A stretch of 7,919 nucleotides of DNA from Actinomycetota bacterium (GCA_947499275.1 CANMNM010000050.1:1-7919); one strand, 5' to 3'; shown: positions 1 to 6,143, counted from the stretch's first letter. Numbers and translations are program-made. The notes: a model not told the origin generated them from the sequence alone.

Positions 1-3
1 CAT
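1..3 (-). CDS. Start codon of a gene that leaves the window (probably ABC transporter ATP-binding protein)
   Basis: Only the ATG (CAT on the plus strand) lies inside the window. It follows a near-ideal Shine-Dalgarno AGGAGG with a 5-nt spacer and begins 21 bp after the stop of permease 2. Importer operons of this type (binding protein, permease, permease) commonly end with the ATPase gene. No such gene occurs elsewhere in the window, so the ATPase is the natural candidate. The product is an inference from position alone, because no coding residue beyond Met can be read. Confidence 0.55.
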
Positions 4-8
4 TTATT

Positions 9-14
9 CCTCCT
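9..14 (-). promoter_or_regulatory. Strong ribosome binding site for the gene starting at base 3
   Basis: The plus strand reads CCTCCT, which is AGGAGG on the minus strand, 5 nt before ATG. It is the strongest Shine-Dalgarno in the window and lies in the short gap after permease 2. This supports a real start codon at the left edge. Confidence 0.75.
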
Positions 15-24
15 GGTGTGACTT

Positions 25-828
25 CTAGAGTCCCGTGGTCTGGACATTGAGACCACGACGTCGCAAAGTTCTAACAACGATGCCTATTGCGAGCGCAGTG
101 AATATCAGAATGATCAGTGCAAGCGCTAAACCTGCCCGGGCTTGGCTTTGTTGAAAGTTGACCATAAAAGTGGGAAGTGTTTCTTTCAGTAGCAATGAAG
201 CAAATGCAAATTCACCAAGCACTAAAGCCGTAGTGAGCGCAGCGGCAGCGACAATGGATGCTTTCATGTTTGGGAGGATCACCCTCAAGATAATGGTGGG
301 GAAAGATGCCCCGGTGCTCCTCGCAGCTTCATAAAGTGTTCGTGCATTTATTGCCTGAAGACCAGCGTCAAGAGCCCTGTACGTGAACGGCATCGCCCAC
401 AATGCATAGAAAGGAACCAGAGAGAACACACTCGCAAGAAACCATGGCGCCCCGGTGCGGAAAGTGACTGACACTCCGACAACCAGCGCGATCGGTGGTA
501 CTACCCAAGGGAGAAGTGTCAACGCGGTTAACCACGGCCGCATTCTGGGCGCCTTTATTTCCGTCACAATTGCGAGCGGCATGAGCAAAACAAGAGTCAA
601 AATTATTGTAAACACGGCGAGCAACGCAGAAGTCTTCGCGGCAGACCACATTGCCGGCTCTGTAGATGCTGCGATGATCGGATCAATCGACCAACCCTTT
701 AACCACGTCTCGCCGGTGAGCAGCGCTACGGGCACAGACTGAAAAGCGAACCGTGCCATTGCCAAAAGTGGAACCACGAAGAACAACGCAAGAAGGATAA
801 GAAAGCCCCATTTGAAAAATTTGGTCAT
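25..828 (-). CDS. ABC transporter permease 2 (PotC-like class)
   Basis: Inner-membrane permease subunit of a binding-protein-dependent importer. With the start chosen here it has 267 residues and about six hydrophobic segments, the first near residues 7-25. The EAA loop that docks on the ATPase is clear at about residues 167-186 (EAARSTGASFPTIILRVILP, with the conserved Gly and the terminal I-L-P). The C-terminus is basic (RTLRRR). The start was chosen because its ATG overlaps the TGA of permease 1 as ATGA, the usual sign of translational coupling. An ATG four codons upstream (838-840) is the alternative, and still longer readings lack a start signal. Length and motif fit the PotC-type permeases of putative polyamine, Fe3+ or 2-aminoethylphosphonate importers. 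The substrate is not determined. Confidence 0.9.
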   Translation of the reverse strand: MTKFFKWGFLILLALFFVVPLLAMARFAFQSVPVALLTGETWLKGWSIDPIIAASTEPAMWSAAKTSALLAVFTIILTLVLLMPLAIVTEIKAPRMRPWLTALTLLPWVVPPIALVVGVSVTFRTGAPWFLASVFSLVPFYALWAMPFTYRALDAGLQAINARTLYEAARSTGASFPTIILRVILPNMKASIVAAAALTTALVLGEFAFASLLLKETLPTFMVNFQQSQARAGLALALIILIFTALAIGIVVRTLRRRGLNVQTTGL

Positions 829-1703
829 GATCGCGTCCATCGCAAAGTGCGTCGCTGCAGGTACGTCAAAAGAAATAGGCTCGCAAGAAGCAGTGCGATT
901 ACCCAAGTCACTATCGCGTAACCTAAATCCTCTTCACCCGAAATCACATTTCCTTGGAGTAGGAATCGGATTTGTAGCGGGACAAGTGCTCCGCCCGGAT
1001 CAAGGACATACGCGGTCGCGTAGGCGGCAAACGAATTCACGAAAAGTAGCAACATTCCGCCCAGCGCGGCCGGGGCAAGGATAGGGATACCCACTCGCAA
1101 CCAGTAACGGGTCGGTGAGGCTCCCATCAAAGCAGCGGCCTCTCGCCACGTCTTTCGAAGTCCATTCAATGCAGGAAGTGACACCAAGAACATGAGGGGG
1201 ATTTGAAAGTAAAGATAGACGACAACTAAACCCCAAAAACCAGTCGGTGAGATGCCAAAATCATTGATATCGATTCCTAGTTGCCCGAAAAGTTTGGTGA
1301 GAAGACCTTGCGTACCGATAGCTGCAATGAATGCGAAAGCGAGTGGAACACCACCTAGTTGTGAAGCTACCGCAGACCAAGAGTCAAGGGTCGAGTGAAG
1401 CCAACGTGGTCGATCGAGACTGCGCATAATCGTAGCCAAAGTCAACCCAAGGACCCCACCAATAAGCGCCGTAGTAGCCGCCAGTGCGGTGGAATTCAGG
1501 AAACCCTGACGGTAGGAACCTGAAAGAGCATTGCCCAATCCGATTAATGAAAAATCAGATTCACCCGGGCTTAATGCGGAGCCAACAATTGCGACAGTCG
1601 GATAGATGAGAAAAAGTCCCATAAAAAGGACAAACGGAATCGCCACATAAAGGCCAATTCGTGTGTCCGAATTCGTCTGGGAAAACAATTGCCGTGACCT
1701 CAT
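825..1703 (-). CDS. ABC transporter permease 1 (PotB-like class)
   Basis: First permease subunit of the importer, 292 residues from the ATG at 1701-1703. It has a short basic N-terminus (MRSRQ), a first membrane segment at about residues 17-40, a large early periplasmic loop, and about five further membrane segments. The EAA loop lies near residues 188-211 (REAAALMGASPTRYWLRVGI followed by PILAP). The reading frame stays open upstream to a TTG at 1743-1745, but that stretch encodes an intrinsic-terminator hairpin and its peptide (GAARKCCPQFFF) is not permease-like, so I start at Met 15 of the longer frame. The ATG has no spaced Shine-Dalgarno; it sits 4 nt after the U-run of the hairpin, which is odd. 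A TTG at 1686-1688 with AGG upstream is a less likely alternative. The gene overlaps permease 2 by 4 bp. Confidence 0.9.
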   Translation of the reverse strand: MRSRQLFSQTNSDTRIGLYVAIPFVLFMGLFLIYPTVAIVGSALSPGESDFSLIGLGNALSGSYRQGFLNSTALAATTALIGGVLGLTLATIMRSLDRPRWLHSTLDSWSAVASQLGGVPLAFAFIAAIGTQGLLTKLFGQLGIDINDFGISPTGFWGLVVVYLYFQIPLMFLVSLPALNGLRKTWREAAALMGASPTRYWLRVGIPILAPAALGGMLLLFVNSFAAYATAYVLDPGGALVPLQIRFLLQGNVISGEEDLGYAIVTWVIALLLASLFLLTYLQRRTLRWTRS

Positions 1704-1707
1704 TCCG

Positions 1708-1746
1708 AAAAAGAATTGGGGACAGCACTTGCGTGCTGCCCCCAAT
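1708..1746 (-). terminator. Intrinsic terminator-like hairpin between binding protein and permease 1
   Basis: Plus-strand ATTGGGG (1715-1721) pairs with CCCCAAT (1740-1746), and CAGCAC (1723-1728) pairs with GTGCTG (1733-1738). The loop is TTGC, with a single A/C mismatch at 1722/1739. On the transcribed minus strand the hairpin is followed at once by TCTTTTTC (1714-1707). It starts 11 nt after the binding-protein stop codon and ends 4 nt before the permease ATG. This is the layout of a leaky intra-operon terminator or of an mRNA-stabilising 3' hairpin, either of which would raise the ratio of binding protein to permease. Confidence 0.85.
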
Positions 1747-1757
1747 CGTTAGTTTTG

Positions 1758-2933
1758 TTATACGTCAGCAACCATCGGTCCCCAGTTCTCAGTGAGCTGG
1801 GTCTTCATGGCTTCGGTCTGCTCGGCTGTGGGGAATGTAATCTTGGCAATGTCTTCGGCTGATGGCAATTTTGCTAATTGCTCTTCTGACACCACGCCTG
1901 CTTCAATCATTGTGGCGAGACGAGCTGGAATGGCTCCACCTTCAAGGTAGCCAAGTGCACCCTCGTTACCCGTGATGTGTTCCATCCACAGTTGTGCTGC
2001 GCAAGGATTTGGGCTGGAAGCTACTGGCATTTGAGCGTAGTAGGCGCCGTAAAGTCCATCGGCTGGAGTAACAATTTCCATCTCAAACCCAACTTCAGCG
2101 AGTTGTGCTTGCAGACCTGGGAAGTTGTAAGTCCAGTCCAATGCGATTGGCACATCACCGGAAAGGAGTGCGGCTTCGGTTACGTCAATAACCTGCAGGT
2201 TGCCGCTGGACTTGAGGTCAGCAAAGTACTGGATACCGGGCATGATGTCGTCATAAGAGCCACCGTTTGCAAGGGAAGCAGCAACGACCGCCGCAAATGC
2301 AGCGCCGGCCTCGCGTGGGTCACCATTGATAGTAACCATTCCCTTGTATTCTGGTTTCTTAAGATCTGCCCAGGTACGGGGGGCATTTTTTACCAACGTT
2401 TTGTTGGAAGCAATGGCCATGATCCCGTAGTAGGAACCGATCCATTCTCCGTTTGCACCCTTGAGATTGTCGGGGATTTCATCCCAGTTTGTCGTCTTGT
2501 ATGAAGTGATGAGACCTTCATCTTGTGCTTGCTGCACAAATGATGGGCCAATGTCCAGAGCATCTGGCATATCTGGCTGACCGGCAAGAGTCGTGACGGC
2601 GGTCAATTCATCAGCTGACGATGCATTGGGGTTAGCCACAGGTGCCTCAATACCGTAGGTCGCCTTGAATGAATCAAGGATTCCCTTGTAGTTGGCCCAT
2701 GTGTCGGGGAGTGCAATTAGGTTAACTTTGCCCTCAGCTGCAGCGCTGGCTGCAATTTCCTCGACCGTGGTTCCACAAACAGGTGCACCTGTTGCTGCGG
2801 CACTTGGGCTTTCCGAAGCTGCGGTTGTGCTGCTCGCTGAAGCTGCGTCTGTGGTCGATTCTTCAGACGAACATGCTGAAAGAATTAGTGCTGCTGAGAC
2901 CAGAAGCGGAGCTATCAATTTCATTTGTCGCAT
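1758..2933 (-). CDS. ABC transporter substrate-binding lipoprotein
   Basis: Extracytoplasmic solute receptor of the importer, 391 residues. The N-terminus is a lipoprotein signal: a Lys at residue 5, a hydrophobic core, and the lipobox LSAC with lipidation Cys at residue 21. A Ser/Thr/Ala-rich linker follows (about 22-50). The mature domain carries family-1 solute-binding features: KVNLIALPDTWANY at the first strand, TWADLKKPEYKGMVTINGDP in the middle (typical of the PotD/AfuA/SBP_bac_8-like group), and an aromatic-rich candidate ligand segment DWTYNFPG. The ATG at 2931-2933 was chosen because AGAGG lies 6 nt upstream; the longer frame to 2969 has no such site, and the Met three codons downstream is a fallback. 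The gene is first in the operon. Polyamine, Fe3+ and organophosphonate are all possible ligands. Confidence 0.92.
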   Translation of the reverse strand: MRQMKLIAPLLVSAALILSACSSEESTTDAASASSTTAASESPSAAATGAPVCGTTVEEIAASAAAEGKVNLIALPDTWANYKGILDSFKATYGIEAPVANPNASSADELTAVTTLAGQPDMPDALDIGPSFVQQAQDEGLITSYKTTNWDEIPDNLKGANGEWIGSYYGIMAIASNKTLVKNAPRTWADLKKPEYKGMVTINGDPREAGAAFAAVVAASLANGGSYDDIMPGIQYFADLKSSGNLQVIDVTEAALLSGDVPIALDWTYNFPGLQAQLAEVGFEMEIVTPADGLYGAYYAQMPVASSPNPCAAQLWMEHITGNEGALGYLEGGAIPARLATMIEAGVVSEEQLAKLPSAEDIAKITFPTAEQTEAMKTQLTENWGPMVADV

Positions 2934-3200
2934 TGCATTCCTCTCAATTGTGATGTGATGTTTTGTCACGAGAGGAAATCAACAGCAATGGAATGAACAC
3001 GTGCAGGTCCACCGCAGAACGTTGTGAGTCGCATTAACGAATAACTAATTAACGTGTGATAACGACTAAGTAACAAGTTTCAAAGCCAACAATTTCCCAT
3101 GTTCCTGCGGAGAAAATTTAATTAACAGAACATGAACCAGTACTTCTTTCGAACATGGATGGCATTTCGGGCTTTCGATAACTATGAGTTCCCGAATGAT
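2934..3200 (-). promoter_or_regulatory. Upstream region of the ABC importer operon (promoter and possible operators)
   Basis: This AT-rich gap between the secreted-protein gene and the binding-protein gene must hold the operon promoter. A weak candidate on the minus strand is TTGAAA (3078-3083) with TATCAC (3056-3061), spacer 16 nt. Repeated words nearby are ATTAACG at 3033-3039 and 3048-3054 (15-bp period), ATTAAC at 3121-3126, and CCATGTTC at 3097-3104 facing GAACATGG at 3151-3158, with GAACATG again at 3128-3134. No convincing intrinsic terminator for the gene ending at 3201 was found. That a promoter exists here is likely; the exact elements are weakly supported. Confidence 0.4.
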
Positions 3201-3656
3201 CTAACTCGGCATTTCACGGAAGAGACAATCGGTGTCTTCTTCACCTTTCATAGCAAGTGGAAATATTTGAGAGCACTTGGGAAAGTACATTGATCCGTCG
3301 GTCTTGGAAAGTCGACCGGTCACTGTTGATTTTCCGGTAGCGAGTGAGCCTCCTGGCATCACGATTGTGACGCGGTAACTACCTTGTGATTGCTTTCCAA
3401 CGGCAACACCCACCTTGGTGGACTTGGTCTTGCGACCATCACGATGCCGAAACTGCAGTGTTCCCTCGTAGGCGTCATTGCCCGCACCAACATTTTTGAG
3501 GTTCATCTCGTAACCGATTCGATTCTGTGTGAGAGACAATGTTTTCCACTGCCCACCAAGGTTCGGTGGGGTGGTCTGTAGTGGCGAACTATGAACTGCT
3601 CCTGCGGAAGTCAGCAAAACGGCGGCGAGCACGGCAGTGAGTGAAACTCGGAACAC
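3201..3656 (-). CDS. Small secreted protein of unknown function with two cysteines
   Basis: 151 residues starting with GTG (3654-3656). The start is set by GGAGG 5 nt upstream and by the signal peptide that begins exactly there (MFRVSLTAVLAAVLLTSAGA). The frame is open further upstream, but that part would run into the FUSC gene and has no secretion signal. After the signal the protein is polar, with alternating hydrophobic residues typical of beta strands (GYEMNLKNV, YEGTLQFRHRDGRKTKS, SYRVTIVMPGG, STVTGRLSK). It has two cysteines near the C-terminus, at residues 128 and 144, which could form a disulfide. I do not recognise the family; a small lipocalin-like or beta-sandwich fold is a guess. 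It lies 61 bp downstream of the FUSC gene on the same strand, so the two are probably co-transcribed. Confidence 0.75.
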   Translation of the reverse strand: MFRVSLTAVLAAVLLTSAGAVHSSPLQTTPPNLGGQWKTLSLTQNRIGYEMNLKNVGAGNDAYEGTLQFRHRDGRKTKSTKVGVAVGKQSQGSYRVTIVMPGGSLATGKSTVTGRLSKTDGSMYFPKCSQIFPLAMKGEEDTDCLFREMPS

Positions 3657-3717
3657 TATGACCTCCAAAGGAATATGTTGAGTGCGACATCGAGGTGCAT
3701 ATTTGACGACGATGAAC

Positions 3718-4839
3718 TTATGTGGAAACTGATTCCCCCGCAGTGACATTCGCAACTTCGTCGTCAACATCACTTGCTTCACCATTGCGAGCAGCCAAGT
3801 GTGAATAACCGATCGCCAACACCGTAGCGATAATTACCAAGATGCCACCAACAACGTTGTCGACAACACGCTGCTTGCCGAGCTCTCCCACCTGAGTAAG
3901 AGTCGTCGAATTGAGGCAGGCCGTTGCCGGCACCATGAAGACGTAGTAGACCCATGCCCACCCACTCAAGCGTGAAAATACTGCGACCATGATGAAGATC
4001 AAGCCAATGAGGTAGATCAGACCTAGTGAGTCCACCTGGCTGACAAGCACAATGACGAAAATGGATCCCCCGATTGTGCCGAGCAGACGAAAGATCGTGG
4101 GCTTAAGAGTGGAAGACGTGCCGATGGGCGCCATCACCAAGATTACGGCGATCAAGAAGGCTCCACCGATCATCTTCGGGTTGTTAAGCACATAGAACGT
4201 CGATGCTGTGACGAGAGTTGTAATCATCACCGTGTACGTCATCGCTTCACGTCTCGAGTGGGAAGCGAGCGTCGGTGCCTTGCGTTTGCGGATAAAGAAC
4301 GCCAGGACGAGCGCCGGAAGAAGTCCACCCACAAGGAAAATCAGTGCCATCCATAACAGGTAGCCGTTATCGAGACGGTCAACCGTGGTGGCACCGTTCC
4401 ATGATGGTGGATCGATTAGCGGCCAGGCAAGCATCACCGGTACTAGCAGTCCGGATTTCTGCAGACCGACCCGCGACAGACGACCCACGGTCAAACACAG
4501 GATGGCCATCAGAGCAGCGCCCGAAACTGGGGATAGACCCGCGACAATCGAGACCGGTGCGAGGAGTGCCAACACGATCGAAACGATCACTGCAAATCGT
4601 GCACCACCGGACAGGACCGCTGCGATCCCAACGATGGCCGGAATCGACGCCCAAGTGGCCGCGCCCTGAACTGTCCCGGTGCCAGCCCACGTGACCAGAA
4701 CCATGACGATCGACGGCAACAGAACCAGTACCACCACCGCAACCACCAGAGTCAATCGGCGCTTTACCGGCATCTTTTTTTTCTTCTGCGCAGTTGAAGA
4801 ACCTGGAGACTTGCTCATGTCAAGATCTGGGGTTGCCAT
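3718..4839 (-). CDS. FUSC-family-like integral membrane protein (aromatic acid exporter / fusaric acid resistance type)
   Basis: 373 residues with a Lys-rich cytoplasmic N-terminus (KKKKMPVKRR, about 19-28), about ten hydrophobic segments in two blocks (about 30-185 and 200-348), and an acidic tail. The second block starts with KPTIFRLLGTIGGSI (about 246-260), the R..GT..G signature that I know from FUSC/FUSC_2 proteins. It ends with RVVDNVVGG (324-332), matching the R..D...G motif of the same family. Members are efflux-type or uncharacterised membrane proteins; no long cytoplasmic domain is present, so this is a short form. The ATG at 4837-4839 has no Shine-Dalgarno, but a -10 hexamer lies at leaderless spacing. 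Met 8 (4816-4818) is a possible later start. Substrate unknown. Confidence 0.8.
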   Translation of the reverse strand: MATPDLDMSKSPGSSTAQKKKKMPVKRRLTLVVAVVVLVLLPSIVMVLVTWAGTGTVQGAATWASIPAIVGIAAVLSGGARFAVIVSIVLALLAPVSIVAGLSPVSGAALMAILCLTVGRLSRVGLQKSGLLVPVMLAWPLIDPPSWNGATTVDRLDNGYLLWMALIFLVGGLLPALVLAFFIRKRKAPTLASHSRREAMTYTVMITTLVTASTFYVLNNPKMIGGAFLIAVILVMAPIGTSSTLKPTIFRLLGTIGGSIFVIVLVSQVDSLGLIYLIGLIFIMVAVFSRLSGWAWVYYVFMVPATACLNSTTLTQVGELGKQRVVDNVVGGILVIIATVLAIGYSHLAARNGEASDVDDEVANVTAGESVST

Positions 4840-4851
4840 GTACGGATCGTA
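4840..4851 (-). promoter_or_regulatory. Candidate -10 element of a leaderless FUSC mRNA
   Basis: On the minus strand TACGAT (4851-4846) is followed by 6 nt and then the ATG, so a transcript starting at the normal distance from the -10 would begin at the A of the start codon. No Shine-Dalgarno is visible and no good -35 is found 16-18 nt upstream. Leaderless genes with only a -10 are common in Actinobacteria, which supports this reading. Confidence 0.5.
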
Positions 4852-4970
4852 GGGGTCGCCTAAGGGAAAGATCTACCTGCCTGTGTTGGCGGGGCGCAAC
4901 CCGCTGAGATGTGAAGCCCGTGCGATAGTGCCAACAGTGAATGAGGTGATCCGAAATTGGTGCAGGCTCG

Positions 4971-4982
4971 CTAAGTACTTAG
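4971..4982. repeat. Perfect 12-bp palindrome CTAAGTACTTAG
   Basis: The sequence is self-complementary over all 12 bases. It lies 3 bp downstream of the stop of the eRF1-like gene and about 130 bp upstream of the FUSC start. With no loop and no U-run it is not a terminator. It could be an operator for a dimeric regulator of the FUSC operon, or chance. Confidence 0.35.
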
Positions 4983-4985
4983 TTG

Positions 4986-5450
4986 TTAAGCACCGCGACG
5001 TGAATCGGCGTGATCACGCTTGGGGTGAATTCCAACAAAGTCTTGGCCGATCCTCAGCAGTTGCGCGTCGGTGAGGTCACTGATGTCACATCGCACTTCA
5101 CCAAGAATTTTTGCTGCCACGTCGGAGAAATGCTTTTCAGCGTAAGCGGAGAAATGATGTCCCGCATTTGATTTACCGGTCCCGTTGGTGAGCAAAACAA
5201 TTCCATTAGCGTCATGGAGTGATTCACAGAGCAATTTCCAATACGCATCGCTATCAGCTTCATAGGTGCCGTCGGGGTTACCCGCCCGGTGGTACACGTT
5301 GTGATAGTAATTCTTTGGATCCTCCGCCGTTACGGTCTCTGGGCGGTCATGTGAATCCTGATCAAGTGCATAAATGCGAGTTTTGTGAAAGTCAATTGCT
5401 GCAACAGCGATCTTGCCACGAAGAATGACTACATCCGTTTTGTTCTCCAT
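4986..5450 (-). CDS. eRF1/Dom34 domain-like 'translational machinery' protein (RNase H-like fold)
   Basis: 154 residues from the ATG at 5448-5450, which has AGGAAG 6 nt upstream; longer readings only translate the preceding gene in another frame. The first half has VAAIDFHKTRIYAL (about 15-28), resembling the opening strand of a family with V.W.DH..AR.F.F, and a His-rich turn at about 50-55 (HNVYHR). The second half, GIVLLTNGTGKSNAGHHFSA (about 83-102) and FSDVAAKILGEVRCDISDLTDAQLLRIGQDF (two pieces, about 108-138), matches my memory of the G.G..[SA]... / T..QLL...R.F pattern of proteins called 'translational machinery protein', a domain-2/3-like relative of eRF1, Dom34 and bacterial baeRF proteins. 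No NIKS or GGQ-type peptidyl-tRNA motif is seen. The stop of the preceding gene is 1 nt upstream, so the two are translated together. Family assignment rests on pattern memory, not a search. Confidence 0.65.
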   Translation of the reverse strand: MENKTDVVILRGKIAVAAIDFHKTRIYALDQDSHDRPETVTAEDPKNYYHNVYHRAGNPDGTYEADSDAYWKLLCESLHDANGIVLLTNGTGKSNAGHHFSAYAEKHFSDVAAKILGEVRCDISDLTDAQLLRIGQDFVGIHPKRDHADSRRGA

Positions 5451-5451
5451 A

Positions 5452-5754
5452 TTAAACTTCCTGACCTTCGGGTCGAGGATCAAAGCCTGCATTTTTGAGC
5501 ATCCGGCGGAAATCAACAACCATTTGGGTATCGATGTCCTTGTCATGTGGACGGTCAAAAACTTCGGTTTCATCACCGAGGGTGACTGTGAACTTTCCGT
5601 CGTGCTTCTCTTCAACCGTTCCTGCCGCCTCGAGGAGGTGCAGAACGTCAACCCAACGAATGTTGTGACTCACCGGGTGCGAGTAGATAGCCGAGAGAGT
5701 GTCTAAGTGGTGGTTATTCAAGTGTGTGGGGTTCTCCCCCGTTGCGTCAGCCAT
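5452..5754 (-). CDS. HicA/YcfA-like small protein (dsRBD-type layout), partner of the eRF1-like gene
   Basis: 100 residues, soluble, with no signal or membrane segment. After a His-rich start (HLNNHHLDTLSAIYSHPVSH, 11-30) comes a HicA-like order: a helix (WVDVLHLLEAAG, 34-45), strands (KFTVTLGDETEVFDRP, 54-69), and a closing helix with DFRRMLKNAGF (81-91), comparable with the L..IL..AG end of HicA/YcfA mRNA-interferase domains. The G-S-H catalytic motif of HicA is absent (EKHDGKF stands in its place), so toxin activity is doubtful; RNA binding through the fold is more likely. The ATG (5752-5754) has AAGG 7 nt upstream. The next gene starts 1 nt after this stop (TAATATG). I recall similar pairs in Actinobacteria, but function is unknown. 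Confidence 0.7.
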   Translation of the reverse strand: MADATGENPTHLNNHHLDTLSAIYSHPVSHNIRWVDVLHLLEAAGTVEEKHDGKFTVTLGDETEVFDRPHDKDIDTQMVVDFRRMLKNAGFDPRPEGQEV

Positions 5755-5760
5755 GGCCGT

Positions 5761-5842
5761 ACCTTGCCATGCCGTTGTGAGGTGTTGGTACTCCGGGCCG
5801 AACTATTCCGCTCTGATCCGTTCAGACTATCCATGGCAAGGT
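5761..5842 (-). repeat. 11-bp perfect inverted repeat covering the RBS of the HicA-like gene
   Basis: ACCTTGCCATG (5761-5771) is the exact reverse complement of CATGGCAAGGT (5832-5842), with 60 bp between. On the minus-strand transcript the downstream arm contains the AAGG Shine-Dalgarno (5765-5762), 7 nt before ATG. If transcription starts to the right of 5842, the arms could pair and hide the ribosome binding site. Alternatively the arms could be a protein-binding site. Confidence 0.55.
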
Positions 5843-6014
5843 CACAGGAATCATCTACAAGGGCATAACGAATGCGGATGGCTCAATTGAAACTGCTGAA
5901 TTTGACAGAGAGCCGATAACTAATGGACAGTCATGGGATGCCAAATATTCGTCAGATTATTGCCAGGGGCAGGGTATTTCTCCTACCCTCGCTCTCGCAG
6001 TCTGCTCCCGTTAG
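5817..6014 (+). pseudogene. Remnant of the C-terminal part of a secreted or surface protein
   Basis: The frame is open for 65 codons from just after a TGA (5814-5816) to TAG (6012-6014) and contains no ATG, GTG or TTG start. Its translation reads like a beta-rich domain: GKVTGIIYKGITNADGS, then ETAEFDREPITNGQSWDA and KYSSDYCQG. The regular hydrophobic/polar pattern with G..T..G turns is reminiscent of FxLYD or Ig-like extracellular modules, but I cannot name the family. After about residue 52 the sequence looks random. With no start, no RBS and no upstream partner frame, I read it as the leftover of a deleted gene. It could also be a frame open by chance. Confidence 0.35.
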
Positions 6015-6143
6015 TTGTTGCGCTTGCGCTTTTGGAAAAAGTGGACCCACGCTGTAGATGACTGAAAGAATTGAACCTGTGATTACAGCGCTCGTAACGG
6101 CCTCACCCGATAATCCGTTCCCCAGGCCAGGAATCCGTATAAA

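Noticed and set aside
1704..1745. Longer permease 1 reading from the TTG at 1743-1745
   Set aside because: The added residues translate the terminator hairpin and have no Shine-Dalgarno and no permease character.
3167..3196. TTCGGG/CCCGAA dyad as a terminator after the small secreted protein gene
   Set aside because: The loop is about 19 nt, the stem is 6 bp, and no U-run follows on the minus strand.
4344..4694. Overlapping frames on both strands inside the FUSC gene
   Set aside because: They are shadows of a gene with strong membrane-protein codon structure. Their translations are rich in Arg, Pro and Ser without domain character.
4889..4904. GC-rich hairpin GCGGG/CCCGC as a terminator of the HicA-like/eRF1-like unit
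   Set aside because: The stem is only 5 bp and no T-run follows on either strand.
5008..5019. 12-bp palindrome GCGTGATCACGC
   Set aside because: It lies inside the coding region of the eRF1-like protein and is explained by its codons (Arg-Asp-His-Ala). There is no regulatory context.
5452..5754. The pair as a classical HicAB toxin-antitoxin locus
   Set aside because: The HicA-like protein lacks the G-S-H motif, and its partner does not look like HicB (no HicB fold signature and no DNA-binding helix-turn-helix or ribbon-helix-helix).
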